NCBI GenBank assembly: GCA_900546085.1
Contig: URBS01000112.1
Coordinates: 1 to 7,328 of the forward strand
From: an uncultured Collinsella sp.
GTDB lineage: Bacteria > Actinomycetota > Coriobacteriia > Coriobacteriales > Coriobacteriaceae
Length of the DNA stretch: 7,328 nucleotides
Direction: 5' to 3'
Shown: piece by piece, positions 1 to 6,168 of the stretch
Numbering within the stretch: the stretch's first letter is position 1
Layout of the letters: each line of letters starts with the position of its first letter
Notes under the pieces: generated by a model
Databases searched by the model: none
Told to the model about the DNA's origin: nothing
What the model saw: the letters and a program-made list of their open reading frames with translations, nothing else
Translations under genes and position numbers: made by a program

Positions 1-14
1 TGACCGAAGCTGGA

Positions 15-46
15 GAGGCCCGCCACCGTAATCGGTGACGGGCCTC
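15..46 (-). terminator. Hairpin downstream of the DedA gene, probable terminator
   Basis: Arms 15-22 and 39-46 (8 bp) and 24-28 and 33-37 (5 bp) pair around a 4-nt loop. The one interruption, positions 23 and 38, is a C/A mismatch in a plus-strand RNA but a G-U wobble in a minus-strand RNA. The helix is therefore better in the transcript of the DedA gene, whose stop codon lies 29 nt away. No clear T-tract follows on the minus strand, so termination may be weak or the hairpin may mainly protect the 3' end. Confidence 0.6.
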
Positions 47-74
47 AACGGCACGGTTTGCGCGCTATCTCGAG

Positions 75-722
75 CTACGCGTTCTGTTTGCCCAGCTTTG
101 CCTTAACCAGGCCGACCACGGTCGGGATAATCGACACGGCGACGATGCCGATAATCAGCAGCTCAAAGTGCTCCTGCACAAAGGGGATGCCGCCAAAGAA
201 GTAGCCCAGCAGCGTAAAGACCGTCGACCAGGTAATGCCACCCAGCACGTTAAAGATGACAAAGTTGCGCCAGTGCATGCCGCCCATGCCGGCGATAAAA
301 GGCACAAAGGTGCGAATAAACGGGAAGAAGCGACCGAGGAAGATGGCCAGATGGCCCCACTTATCCAGGAAATCCTCGGACTTTTTGATGCGCTCGGGCG
401 TCATGGCCTTGACCTTGCCCGAGGCGATGATCTTTCGGCCAAAGAAATGGCCGATCATAAAGTTGCACTGGTCGCCCAAGATGGCGGCCGTCCATGCGAC
501 GGCCAACAGGGCCACGATGTTAAAGCCGCCGTTGTGGGCAAAGAAGCCCGAAGCGAACAGCAGCGAATCGCCGGGAAGGAACGGGAAGAACACCACGCCC
601 GTCTCGATAAAGATAATTAGGAACACGCAGCCGTAGGCCATGAGCGGGCCGGCGGCGATCCAACTGGCGATCGCGGTGCGCGGGTCCTTGAGCAGCTCGG
701 CGATAAAATTAATGAAACCCAT
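75..722 (-). CDS. DedA/SNARE-associated family integral membrane protein
   Basis: This is a polytopic inner-membrane protein of the DedA (VTT domain) family. Members are linked to lipid-carrier recycling (undecaprenyl phosphate or phospholipid translocation) and membrane homeostasis; the exact substrate here cannot be told. From the chosen start the protein has 215 residues, normal for the family. Visible hallmarks are E40 followed by P47-F-L-P-G-D52 in the first re-entrant region, G83-D84, the G91/G95 helix, and the segment at 130-145 with R131 and R137 in the G-R-F-F-P-F-I-R context. Hydrophobic stretches lie at about 25-48, 66-83, 153-176 and 186-206. An in-frame start 28 codons upstream is possible, but that extension is Arg-rich and unlike the family. 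The ATG at 722 has AGAGG 9 nt upstream and begins a typical DedA N terminus. It appears monocistronic and is divergent from cysE. Family assignment is secure; the physiological role is inferred. Confidence 0.93.
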   Translation of the reverse strand: MGFINFIAELLKDPRTAIASWIAAGPLMAYGCVFLIIFIETGVVFFPFLPGDSLLFASGFFAHNGGFNIVALLAVAWTAAILGDQCNFMIGHFFGRKIIASGKVKAMTPERIKKSEDFLDKWGHLAIFLGRFFPFIRTFVPFIAGMGGMHWRNFVIFNVLGGITWSTVFTLLGYFFGGIPFVQEHFELLIIGIVAVSIIPTVVGLVKAKLGKQNA

Positions 723-730
723 GAAGTAAA

Positions 731-737
731 ACCTCTC
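731..737 (-). promoter_or_regulatory. Ribosome binding site deciding the DedA start
   Basis: The minus strand reads GAGAGGT, with the AGAGG core 9 nt before the ATG at 722. It favours this start over the longer frame beginning at 806. Confidence 0.65.
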
Positions 738-768
738 AGTTGTGGGCGCGGACACGTCCAAGTTGACC

Positions 769-774
769 AGTATA
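769..774 (-). promoter_or_regulatory. Possible -10 element for the DedA gene
   Basis: The minus strand reads TATACT about 47 nt upstream of the DedA start, matching the -10 consensus at five of six positions. No good -35 element lies at 16-18 nt; TTGCGC lies 20 nt upstream. This is only a candidate. Confidence 0.25.
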
Positions 775-832
775 CGGTTGCGGCGCCCCCTCGTGCGCAA
801 CCCCACAAAAGCATGACTCCATTACCAGCAAG

Positions 833-854
833 TATGCATAACTGACACCTGTCA
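833..854. promoter_or_regulatory. Palindrome cluster in the dedA-cysE divergent region, possible operator
   Basis: Two symmetric elements lie side by side. TATGCATA (833-840) is a perfect 8-bp palindrome. TGACA-CC-TGTCA (843-854) has perfect 5-bp arms with a 2-nt centre. The position between two divergent genes fits a repressor or activator site. The second element loosely resembles the ACA-N2-TGT core of BlaI/CopY-type operators, but no such regulator is present in the window. Confidence 0.3.
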
Positions 855-877
855 CGCTAAGCCGTGAAAGATCGCCC

Positions 878-905
878 TTCTTAATCCCTAGCGAATCGCT
901 ATACT
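878..905 (+). promoter_or_regulatory. Candidate cysE promoter
   Basis: A good -10 hexamer, TATACT at 900-905, lies 42 nt before the cysE start. A weak -35 candidate, TTCTTA (878-883), is 16 nt upstream of it. The -10 sits inside a spacer flanked by two copies of GAATCGC (893-899 and 911-917), which could be a regulator half-site pair. Confidence 0.4.
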
Positions 906-917
906 TTATAGAATCGC
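893..917. repeat. GAATCGC direct repeat bracketing the cysE -10
   Basis: Two identical 7-mers (893-899 and 911-917) have an 18-bp period and enclose the 11-nt sequence TATACTTTATA. An 18-bp period is nearly two helical turns, so both copies could be contacted from roughly one face of the DNA. Function is inferred from position only. Confidence 0.45.
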
Positions 918-933
918 ATTGTCACGGCGCTAA

Positions 934-940
934 GGGAGGG
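934..940 (+). promoter_or_regulatory. Ribosome binding site for cysE (GTG start)
   Basis: GGGAGGG ends 6 nt before the GTG at 947. It supports this non-ATG start; the protein beginning here (M-S-F-I-N) matches the expected CysE N-terminal length. Confidence 0.75.
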
Positions 941-946
941 CGGCCA

Positions 947-1651
947 GTGAGCTTTATCAATACCATTCGCGAGGACATCAAGACCGTCCAAGCGCAGGAC
1001 CCCGCCGCGCAAAACGGTCTGGTCATCTTCCTTTCCTATCCTGGCCTGCACGCCAAGTGGAACCACGTGCCCGAGCACTGGCTCTGGGAGCACGGCCATC
1101 GCTCACTCGCCCGCGTGCTCTCGCAAATCACCCGCCACATCACCGGCGTCGAGATTCATCCCGCTGCACAGATCGGCAAACATTTCTTTATCGACCACGC
1201 CATGGGCGTTGTCATCGGCGAGACCACCATTGTGGGCGACAACTGCGTGCTCTACCAAGGCGTCACGCTCGGCGGTACCGGCAACGAGACCGGCAAACGC
1301 CACCCCACCCTGGGCAACAATGTCACGGTGGGCACGGGCGCCAAGGTGCTTGGCAACATCCACATTGGCGACAACGTCAAGATCGGCGGCAACTCGGTCG
1401 TCGTCAAGGACGTGCCCGACAACTGCACCGTCGTGGGCGTGCCCGGGCGCATCATCAAGCGCAACGGCTGCCGCGTGTTCGAGGAGAGCTTCGACGCCAA
1501 GCAGCATCGCGAGTACATGCCCGACGATGCCGCCGAGCAGAGCGCCCTCAACCGCCAGGGCATCAACGAAAACGCCCGTCGCGTCAAGGAACTCGAGCGA
1601 GAGGTGGCCGAGCTCAAAGCCCTCGTCGCCAAGCTCGTGGACGAGCGCTAG
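947..1651 (+). CDS. cysE: Serine O-acetyltransferase (EpsC/CysE type)
   Basis: This enzyme transfers acetyl from acetyl-CoA to L-serine to give O-acetylserine, the committed cytosolic step of cysteine synthesis. It has 234 residues and starts at GTG. The N-terminal helical part (about 1-65) carries the Y31-P-G-L-H-A motif. From about 66 comes a left-handed beta-helix of hexapeptide repeats: E69-I-H-P-A-A-Q-I-G, then D83-H84-A-M-G-V-V-I-G-E92, V106-T-L-G-G-T-G, R118-H-P, and V134-L-G-N-I-H-I-G. The active-site His is H84 by alignment with the E. coli enzyme (D-H-A-T-G), and E69 occupies the position of its partner Asp. A short tail (about 175-234) after the beta-helix ends in a heptad-like coiled coil (E215 to L230). 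That tail is longer than the usual C-terminal peptide that binds cysteine synthase and gives feedback control. No cysK lies next to it here. The gene is followed by a terminator, so it is probably monocistronic. Confidence 0.95.
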   Translation: MSFINTIREDIKTVQAQDPAAQNGLVIFLSYPGLHAKWNHVPEHWLWEHGHRSLARVLSQITRHITGVEIHPAAQIGKHFFIDHAMGVVIGETTIVGDNCVLYQGVTLGGTGNETGKRHPTLGNNVTVGTGAKVLGNIHIGDNVKIGGNSVVVKDVPDNCTVVGVPGRIIKRNGCRVFEESFDAKQHREYMPDDAAEQSALNRQGINENARRVKELEREVAELKALVAKLVDER

Positions 1652-1689
1652 GGCCGTGGGCAGCCGCCACAGCATGAACGCCAGCACAA

Positions 1690-1729
1690 AAGGCGCGCCA
1701 GGGAATCCGCCCCCGGCGCGCCTTCTTTT
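1690..1729. terminator. Bidirectional intrinsic terminator between cysE and the ABC operon
   Basis: A perfect 10-bp stem, AAGGCGCGCC (1690-1699) with GGCGCGCCTT (1715-1724), has three more possible G-C pairs inside. It is followed by CTTTTC on the plus strand. Read on the minus strand, the same stem is followed by TTTTGTG. It can therefore end cysE (stop 1651) and the convergent exporter operon (stop 1763). Confidence 0.88.
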
Positions 1730-1762
1730 CGATGCGACATGCGGGACTGCCCCTTTGTCACC

Positions 1763-3763
1763 TTATGCGAACTGGCTTAGGTAGAGGTCGGCGTAAGCGC
1801 CCTCGGCAGCCAGCAGCTCCTTGTGCGTACCCTGCTCGATGATATTGCCGTGATCCATGACCAGGATGAGGTCGGCATCGACGATCGTCGACAGACGGTG
1901 CGCGATCACAAAGCTCGTGCGCCCGCGCATGAGCGCGTCCATGGCGCGGCCGATGGCAAGCTCGGTGCGCGTGTCCACGCTCGACGTCGCCTCGTCCAGG
2001 ATGAGGATCGCCGGGTTGTTGAGCAGCACGCGCGCGATGGTCAGCAGCTGACGTTGGCCCTGGCTGATGCTCTCGGCATCGTTAGCCACCCGTGTGTCGT
2101 AGCCCTGCGGCATAGTGCGCACAAAGAAGTCGACCTGAGCGGCACGTGCGGCCGCGACAATCTCCTCGCGCGTCGCCTCGGGACAGCCATAGGCGATGTT
2201 CTCGGCAATGGTGCCATCGAACAGCCAGGCGTCCTGCAACACCATGCCAAACTGCTGTCGCAACTCGCCGCGATCCATGCGGCTCGTATCCACGCCGTCG
2301 AGCGTAATACGCCCGCCGTCAATCTCGTAGAAGCGCATGAGCAGGTTGATGAGCGTCGTCTTGCCTGCGCCCGTGGTTCCCACCACGGCAATCTTCTGGC
2401 CCGGCTCGGCGGTAAACGACACGTCGCGCATGAGCGGCTTGTCGGGCGCATAGCCAAAGCGCACGTGCTCAAAAGCGACGCGGCCCTCAATGCGACCCGG
2501 CAGCTTGGCGGCCTCGTCCGGCAGCGGATCGGCCTCCATCTCGGGCTCATCAAGCAGGTCGAACACGCGCTCCGCACTCGCCAGCGCGCTCTGCAGCGAG
2601 TTAAAAGTGAACGACAGCTGCGTCATGGGTTCGGACGCCTCGTAGATAAACTGGAAGAACGCCTGGAACACGCCGACGGTCATGTGACCGGCGACCAGCA
2701 TGCTGCAGCCCACGAGCGCGATCACAATCTGCGCCAAACGGCCGATAAAGCGAACCGCGGGTCCGACGGCGTTGATCATAAAGTCGGCCTTGGTGCTCAC
2801 GCGCGCCAGCTCGCCCGAGGCCTCGTGCACCTCGGCAGAGCTCTGGTGCTCGCGGTTGAATGCGCGAATCACCAAACGGCCCGAATAGCCTTCCTCGACC
2901 GCGCTCGTGATTTTGGACACCCACTCCTGACGCTCGCCCGTCACATCATGCGTACGGCGCGAAACCACCTTAGTCACCAGCAGCGACAACGCCGTAAAGA
3001 ACAAAAAGACTAGCGTAAGCGGCACGCTAAACACGAACATCACGCCCACGGCGCCCACCACGGTGCCGATCGACACAAGCAGCTGCAGCAATCCGCGCTG
3101 CATGCTCTCGGACATCTTGTCCAAGTCGTTGGTCGCACGGCTGACGACCTCACCGGGACGATGCGCGTCAAAGAAGGCAAGCGGCAGACGGTTGAGCTTT
3201 TGTGCGATGCGGTTGCGTAGACGCAGGTTGAGACGCTCGGCAACGCTCGACATCAAAAAGCTCTGGAGTGCGTAGAACGAGGCGGCGGCGGTCCAGATCA
3301 TAAAGTAGATGAAGATGGTCCTGCCGCAGTTCTCCCAGGTAATGCTGAAGGTAGTGTTGTTGGCAAACGCCACCTTCATGTGCCCCCACAGTTCATCGAT
3401 CACGCGGGCGCTGTAGGCCGGCGCCGCGGTGTTAAAGATGGCATAGAACACGATGCTCGCGAACACGATATAGAAACGCCAATGGTCGCCGGCGGCCTCG
3501 CTCCACAGGCGGCGCACCGTCGCCCAGGTGTCGCGGGGCGTCTCGTCCTCGTCCTCGTCGTCAACATCGCGCATGCGCTCTGCCTCGGCGCGGGCGCGCT
3601 CGTCCTCGGCGCGCTCGTTTTCCTCGTAGAGCGCCTGGCGGCGAGCCTCGCGCTCCGCCGCCTTGGCGGCTTCGTCCAGGCCGGGCGTGGCGCCCGTCTC
3701 CTCGACTGTCTCTGCAACCGCGGCGTCATCGGCGATGCCCTGCTTCTTGAGCTCCTCGGTCAT
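1763..3763 (-). CDS. ABC exporter half-transporter B (permease-ATPase, catalytic-Glu subunit)
   Basis: This is a type IV (ABCB-like) exporter half-transporter fused to its ATPase, 666 residues. It should pair with the adjacent subunit A to export drugs, lipids or another unknown substrate. Residues 1-80 are an unusual charged extension: Glu/Ala/Arg-rich helix (about 30-65), then an acidic run D66-V-D-D-E-D-E-D-E74. Six membrane segments follow (roughly 97-117, 149-171, 226-246, 248-266, 339-358, 363-385). In the ATPase, Walker A is G462-T-T-G-A-G-K-T-T, the Q-loop Q510, Walker B I586-L-I-L-D590 with catalytic E591, and the switch H622. The signature is degenerate, I566-S-Q-G-Q instead of LSGGQ. 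A GTG at 3772 is in frame, but AGGGAGGT lies ideally before the ATG at 3763, so that start is chosen. Only 1 nt separates it from the subunit A stop, implying translational coupling. Substrate cannot be inferred. Confidence 0.95.
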   Translation of the reverse strand: MTEELKKQGIADDAAVAETVEETGATPGLDEAAKAAEREARRQALYEENERAEDERARAEAERMRDVDDEDEDETPRDTWATVRRLWSEAAGDHWRFYIVFASIVFYAIFNTAAPAYSARVIDELWGHMKVAFANNTTFSITWENCGRTIFIYFMIWTAAASFYALQSFLMSSVAERLNLRLRNRIAQKLNRLPLAFFDAHRPGEVVSRATNDLDKMSESMQRGLLQLLVSIGTVVGAVGVMFVFSVPLTLVFLFFTALSLLVTKVVSRRTHDVTGERQEWVSKITSAVEEGYSGRLVIRAFNREHQSSAEVHEASGELARVSTKADFMINAVGPAVRFIGRLAQIVIALVGCSMLVAGHMTVGVFQAFFQFIYEASEPMTQLSFTFNSLQSALASAERVFDLLDEPEMEADPLPDEAAKLPGRIEGRVAFEHVRFGYAPDKPLMRDVSFTAEPGQKIAVVGTTGAGKTTLINLLMRFYEIDGGRITLDGVDTSRMDRGELRQQFGMVLQDAWLFDGTIAENIAYGCPEATREEIVAAARAAQVDFFVRTMPQGYDTRVANDAESISQGQRQLLTIARVLLNNPAILILDEATSSVDTRTELAIGRAMDALMRGRTSFVIAHRLSTIVDADLILVMDHGNIIEQGTHKELLAAEGAYADLYLSQFA

Positions 3764-3764
3764 G

Positions 3765-5501
3765 CTACTCACCTCCCTTCATCTGCGATTCCGCGATAGC
3801 GCGGTACACCTCGCAGGTTTCCATGAGCTCGTCGTGCGTGCCCAGGCCCACGATCTCGCCGTCCTTGAGCACCACGATCTGATCGGCATGCAAAATAGTC
3901 GAGATGCGCTGGGCGATGATGAGCACCGCGGCATCGCACGTCTCGTCCTGCAGCGCATGGCGCAGTGCCGCATCGGTCTTAAAGTCCAGGGCCGAAAAAC
4001 TGTCGTCGAAGATATACAGGTCGGCGCGCTTCATGAGTGCGCGGGCGATTGCCAAACGCTGGCGCTGGCCGCCCGAAAAGTTCGTACCGCCCTGCGCCAC
4101 CGGAGTGTCGAGCCCCTGCGGTTGATCGAGTACAAAGGTGCTCTGGGCAACCTGGAGCGCATGGAGCATGTCAGCCTCGGTCGCGTCTTCGTTGCCAAAG
4201 CGCAGATTGCTTGCCACGGTACCCGAGAACAGCCATGCCTTCTGCGGCACATAGGCGATACGCCCGCGGATGTCGTCTTGCGAAAGGTCGCGCAGATCGA
4301 CGCCGTTCAGGCGAATGGCGCCCTTCGTGGCATCGTGGAAGCGAAGCAAGAGTTTGGCCACCGTTGACTTGCCCGAGCCCGTTGAGCCCACGATCGCGGT
4401 CGTCTGTCCACGGCGGCAGGCAAAACTCAGGTTGCACAGGGTGTCCTCGTCGGCATCGTCAAAACGGAACGACATGTGGTCGAACACGGCCACCGCGTCG
4501 GCGCCGTCTGCGGACTCAGGCGCCCCGTCGCCCAGCGTAGCCTTGCCGTCCACAATGCTCGGCTCGATTTCGAGCACCTGCTGCGCGCGGTTGAGACACG
4601 CCGCGGCGCGCGGGAGCGTCAGCACCACCATCTGCGCCATCATCACAAAGAACAGGATCAGGATCGCGTACTCCAGCACGGCCGAGATGCTGCCGATTTG
4701 CATGGCATGGACGCCCACGCGGTTGCCGCCCACCCACAGCACCGCCACCTCGGCGATGTTCATCAAAAAGAAGCTGGAGCTGTCGAGACCCACAAACAGG
4801 TGGTTGACCTTGATGGCATTGGCCGCGTAATCGCTAAACACCTCGTCCAGGCGCTGCTCCTCGTGGCGCTCCTTGTTAAATGCGCGGATGACGCGCACGC
4901 CCACGATGTTCTCGCGCAGCACCACGTTCATGCGGTCGATAAAGCTCTGAAGGCGCATAAAAATCGGCGCGGCGTTAGCCACCGTAAAGACCGCCGCCAC
5001 CAGCACGATCGCAACGACCACGCCCAGCAGCGTGCCCATGGCAGGATCGATAAACCAGGCAAAGATGATGCCCGCGACGGCCAAGAACGGCACTGGCAGC
5101 ACCAACTGAATCGTCTGCAGAATGGCCTGCTGGATCACGTTGATGTCGTTGAGCGAGCGCGTGATCATCGAACCCGTGCCAAAGCGCTCAAAGTCGCTGG
5201 CGGACAGCTCGAGCGACTTATCGTAGACGGCGTTGCGGATGTCGCAGGCCACATTGGCCGCCAGACGGGCCGAAAGATAGCAGCCCAGCACCGCACCGCC
5301 GCTGGCCATGCCGGTCGCGATGAGCATGTACAGACCGTTGCGCAAGATGTAGTCGACGTCGCCCGTCGTGATACCGGTATTGACCATATTCGCCAACATT
5401 GTAGGCACCAACAGCGTGCCGACGTTGTCGATTAGCAGCACCAGCAGCGTCACCGCGATCAGACCGCGGTACGGCCTCATAAACCTCATTAAGAGTCGCA
5501 T
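3765..5501 (-). CDS. ABC exporter half-transporter A (permease-ATPase, degenerate-site subunit)
   Basis: This is the second half-transporter of the heterodimer, 578 residues, with no N-terminal extension. Membrane segments lie at about 13-35, 53-76, 131-152, 155-176, 243-262 and 270-297, followed by an ATPase domain from about 338. Walker A is G372-S-T-G-S-G-K-S-T, the Q-loop Q420, and the signature is canonical (F475-S-G-G-Q). Walker B ends in D499-D500, so the catalytic Glu is replaced by Asp. The switch His is replaced by Gln (I-A-Q531-R-I-S-T). These changes mark the degenerate-site partner of heterodimeric exporters such as TM287/288, LmrCD and BmrCD (family knowledge). The ATG at 5501 lies inside the end of the MarR gene (13-bp overlap), with a G-rich Shine-Dalgarno within that gene's last codons. 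The 3' end encodes K-G-G-E, and its bases double as the ribosome binding site of subunit B. Export of toxic compounds is plausible but unproven. Confidence 0.95.
   Translation of the reverse strand: MRLLMRFMRPYRGLIAVTLLVLLIDNVGTLLVPTMLANMVNTGITTGDVDYILRNGLYMLIATGMASGGAVLGCYLSARLAANVACDIRNAVYDKSLELSASDFERFGTGSMITRSLNDINVIQQAILQTIQLVLPVPFLAVAGIIFAWFIDPAMGTLLGVVVAIVLVAAVFTVANAAPIFMRLQSFIDRMNVVLRENIVGVRVIRAFNKERHEEQRLDEVFSDYAANAIKVNHLFVGLDSSSFFLMNIAEVAVLWVGGNRVGVHAMQIGSISAVLEYAILILFFVMMAQMVVLTLPRAAACLNRAQQVLEIEPSIVDGKATLGDGAPESADGADAVAVFDHMSFRFDDADEDTLCNLSFACRRGQTTAIVGSTGSGKSTVAKLLLRFHDATKGAIRLNGVDLRDLSQDDIRGRIAYVPQKAWLFSGTVASNLRFGNEDATEADMLHALQVAQSTFVLDQPQGLDTPVAQGGTNFSGGQRQRLAIARALMKRADLYIFDDSFSALDFKTDAALRHALQDETCDAAVLIIAQRISTILHADQIVVLKDGEIVGLGTHDELMETCEVYRAIAESQMKGGE
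3771..3778 (-). promoter_or_regulatory. Ribosome binding site of subunit B inside the end of subunit A
   Basis: The minus strand reads AGGGAGGT, 7 nt before the ATG at 3763. It also encodes the last residues (K-G-G-E) of the upstream protein. It shows that the ATG, and not the in-frame GTG at 3772 that overlaps this site, is the likely start. Confidence 0.85.
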
Positions 5502-5989
5502 GTCTCCCCCTCGCCCTTATCGTCAGCCTCGTTCTCGGCGGCAACTTGCCGTTTAAATGCCTCGCACTCTTCGTTAAGAACATGGGAGAACTTACCGACC
5601 AAGCGCATGATCTCGCGCTGTTCCCACGGCTCGAGCGCCTCGAATGCCTGCTGCTCGGCCTTTTGCGCCGGCAACGCGTAGCGCTTGGCAAACTGCATGC
5701 CTTCTTCGGTCAGTCGCACAACCTTGTTCTTACGACTGCCCTCGGCAAACTCCAACGTCGCGAGCCCTCGCGCCCTAAGCGTCTTGATCGCCGAATTGAT
5801 GGTCTGTTTGCTGTAGAACCATTCACTCGTCAGCCGACTCACGGCAACGCTTCCACCCGCTGCACTCGTGTCGACGAGCATCCAATAGGCGCAATCCGAA
5901 AGACCGCAGGTGCGCGAGAACTCCGAATAGATATGGTCGAGTCCATTGAGCATCCGGTCGAAATCGACCAGTGTAACCGCACTATTCAT
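5489..5989 (-). CDS. MarR-family transcriptional regulator of the ABC exporter operon
   Basis: This 166-residue protein has a MarR-type winged helix-turn-helix and acts in the cytosol, probably as a dimeric ligand-responsive repressor. An N-terminal helical region (about 8-42) is followed by S47-V-A-V-S-R-L-T (helix 2/3), the recognition helix around Y59-S-K-Q-T-I-N-S-A-I-K-T-L-R-A-R-G75, and a wing (about 78-92: L-E-F-A-E-G-S-R-K-N-K-V-V-R-L) ending in T94-E-E-G. A long C-terminal dimerisation helix pair (about 107-150) and a hydrophilic acidic tail follow. The start ATG has a weak GGTGGG 4 nt upstream. It is the first gene of the operon and overlaps subunit A by 13 bp. A direct repeat in its own promoter suggests autoregulation. 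The HTH family is clear; the effector is unknown. Confidence 0.9.
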   Translation of the reverse strand: MNSAVTLVDFDRMLNGLDHIYSEFSRTCGLSDCAYWMLVDTSAAGGSVAVSRLTSEWFYSKQTINSAIKTLRARGLATLEFAEGSRKNKVVRLTEEGMQFAKRYALPAQKAEQQAFEALEPWEQREIMRLVGKFSHVLNEECEAFKRQVAAENEADDKGEGETCDS

Positions 5990-6007
5990 CTATCCCACCA
6001 TTCGATT

Positions 6008-6021
6008 GTCCGAGTTTTGAC
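6008..6021. repeat. Operator-like 14-bp direct repeat, downstream copy
   Basis: Sequence GTCCGAGTTTTGAC (plus strand), identical to 6042-6055, start-to-start distance 34 bp. It lies in the predicted 5' untranslated region of the marR transcript. The ends GTC and GAC are complementary, and flanking ATTG (6005-6008) and CAAT (6022-6025) add further symmetry. Confidence 0.75.
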
Positions 6022-6035
6022 CAATTTACATCTCT

Positions 6036-6064
6036 ACATTAGTCCGAGTTTTGACTATCGTCAA
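6036..6064 (-). promoter_or_regulatory. Predicted promoter of the marR-ABC operon
   Basis: On the minus strand, TTGACG (6064-6059) is followed by a 17-nt spacer and TAATGT (6041-6036). The -35 matches consensus at five of six positions and the spacing is optimal. Transcription would begin near 6029, giving a leader of about 40 nt. The spacer contains one copy of the 14-bp repeat. Confidence 0.7.
6040..6057. promoter_or_regulatory. Predicted MarR operator in the promoter spacer
   Basis: This is the upstream copy of the 14-bp repeat (6042-6055), extended to perfect 5-bp inverted arms TAGTC (6040-6044) and GACTA (6053-6057) with an 8-nt centre. The 18-bp length suits a MarR dimer. Binding here would lie between the -35 and -10 and block RNA polymerase. 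The regulator assignment is inferred from adjacency. Confidence 0.6.
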
Positions 6065-6106
6065 TAAGCTCGTTATATATGGTCAGCTCTACATAGGCAT
6101 GTCGAC

Positions 6107-6142
6107 AAAAAAGACCGCCGGCGCGGGGGCGGCGCCGGCGGT
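6107..6142 (-). terminator. Intrinsic terminator of the 96-residue protein gene
   Basis: An 11-bp perfect stem, ACCGCCGGCGC (6114-6124) with GCGCCGGCGGT (6132-6142), has a 7-nt loop. On the minus strand six T residues follow (6112-6107). It lies 27 nt after the stop codon at 6169 and insulates the downstream marR promoter from read-through. Confidence 0.93.
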
Positions 6143-6168
6143 TGCAAGAAAATATCGATTGTTGGCTG

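Noticed and set aside
723..806. N-terminal extension of the DedA protein (28 codons)
   Set aside because: The extension is Arg-rich and non-homologous in character, and a good AGAGG site lies just before the ATG at 722.
1103..1687. 194-codon minus-strand open frame opposite cysE
   Set aside because: Shadow of the hexapeptide-repeat coding sequence; it also begins past the cysE stop and has no start signals.
1823..3013. 396-codon plus-strand open frame opposite ABC subunit B
   Set aside because: It lies antisense to strongly conserved ATPase and membrane motifs, is rich in His/Arg/Gln as expected for a shadow of high-GC coding DNA, and has no ribosome binding site.
4476..5435. 319-codon plus-strand open frame opposite ABC subunit A
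   Set aside because: Antisense shadow with a low-complexity His/Arg/Ala composition and no recognisable domain; the real gene on the minus strand explains the codon bias.
5546..6067. 173-codon plus-strand open frame opposite the MarR gene
   Set aside because: It runs antisense through the winged-helix domain and into the predicted promoter and operator; no ribosome binding site or domain is seen.
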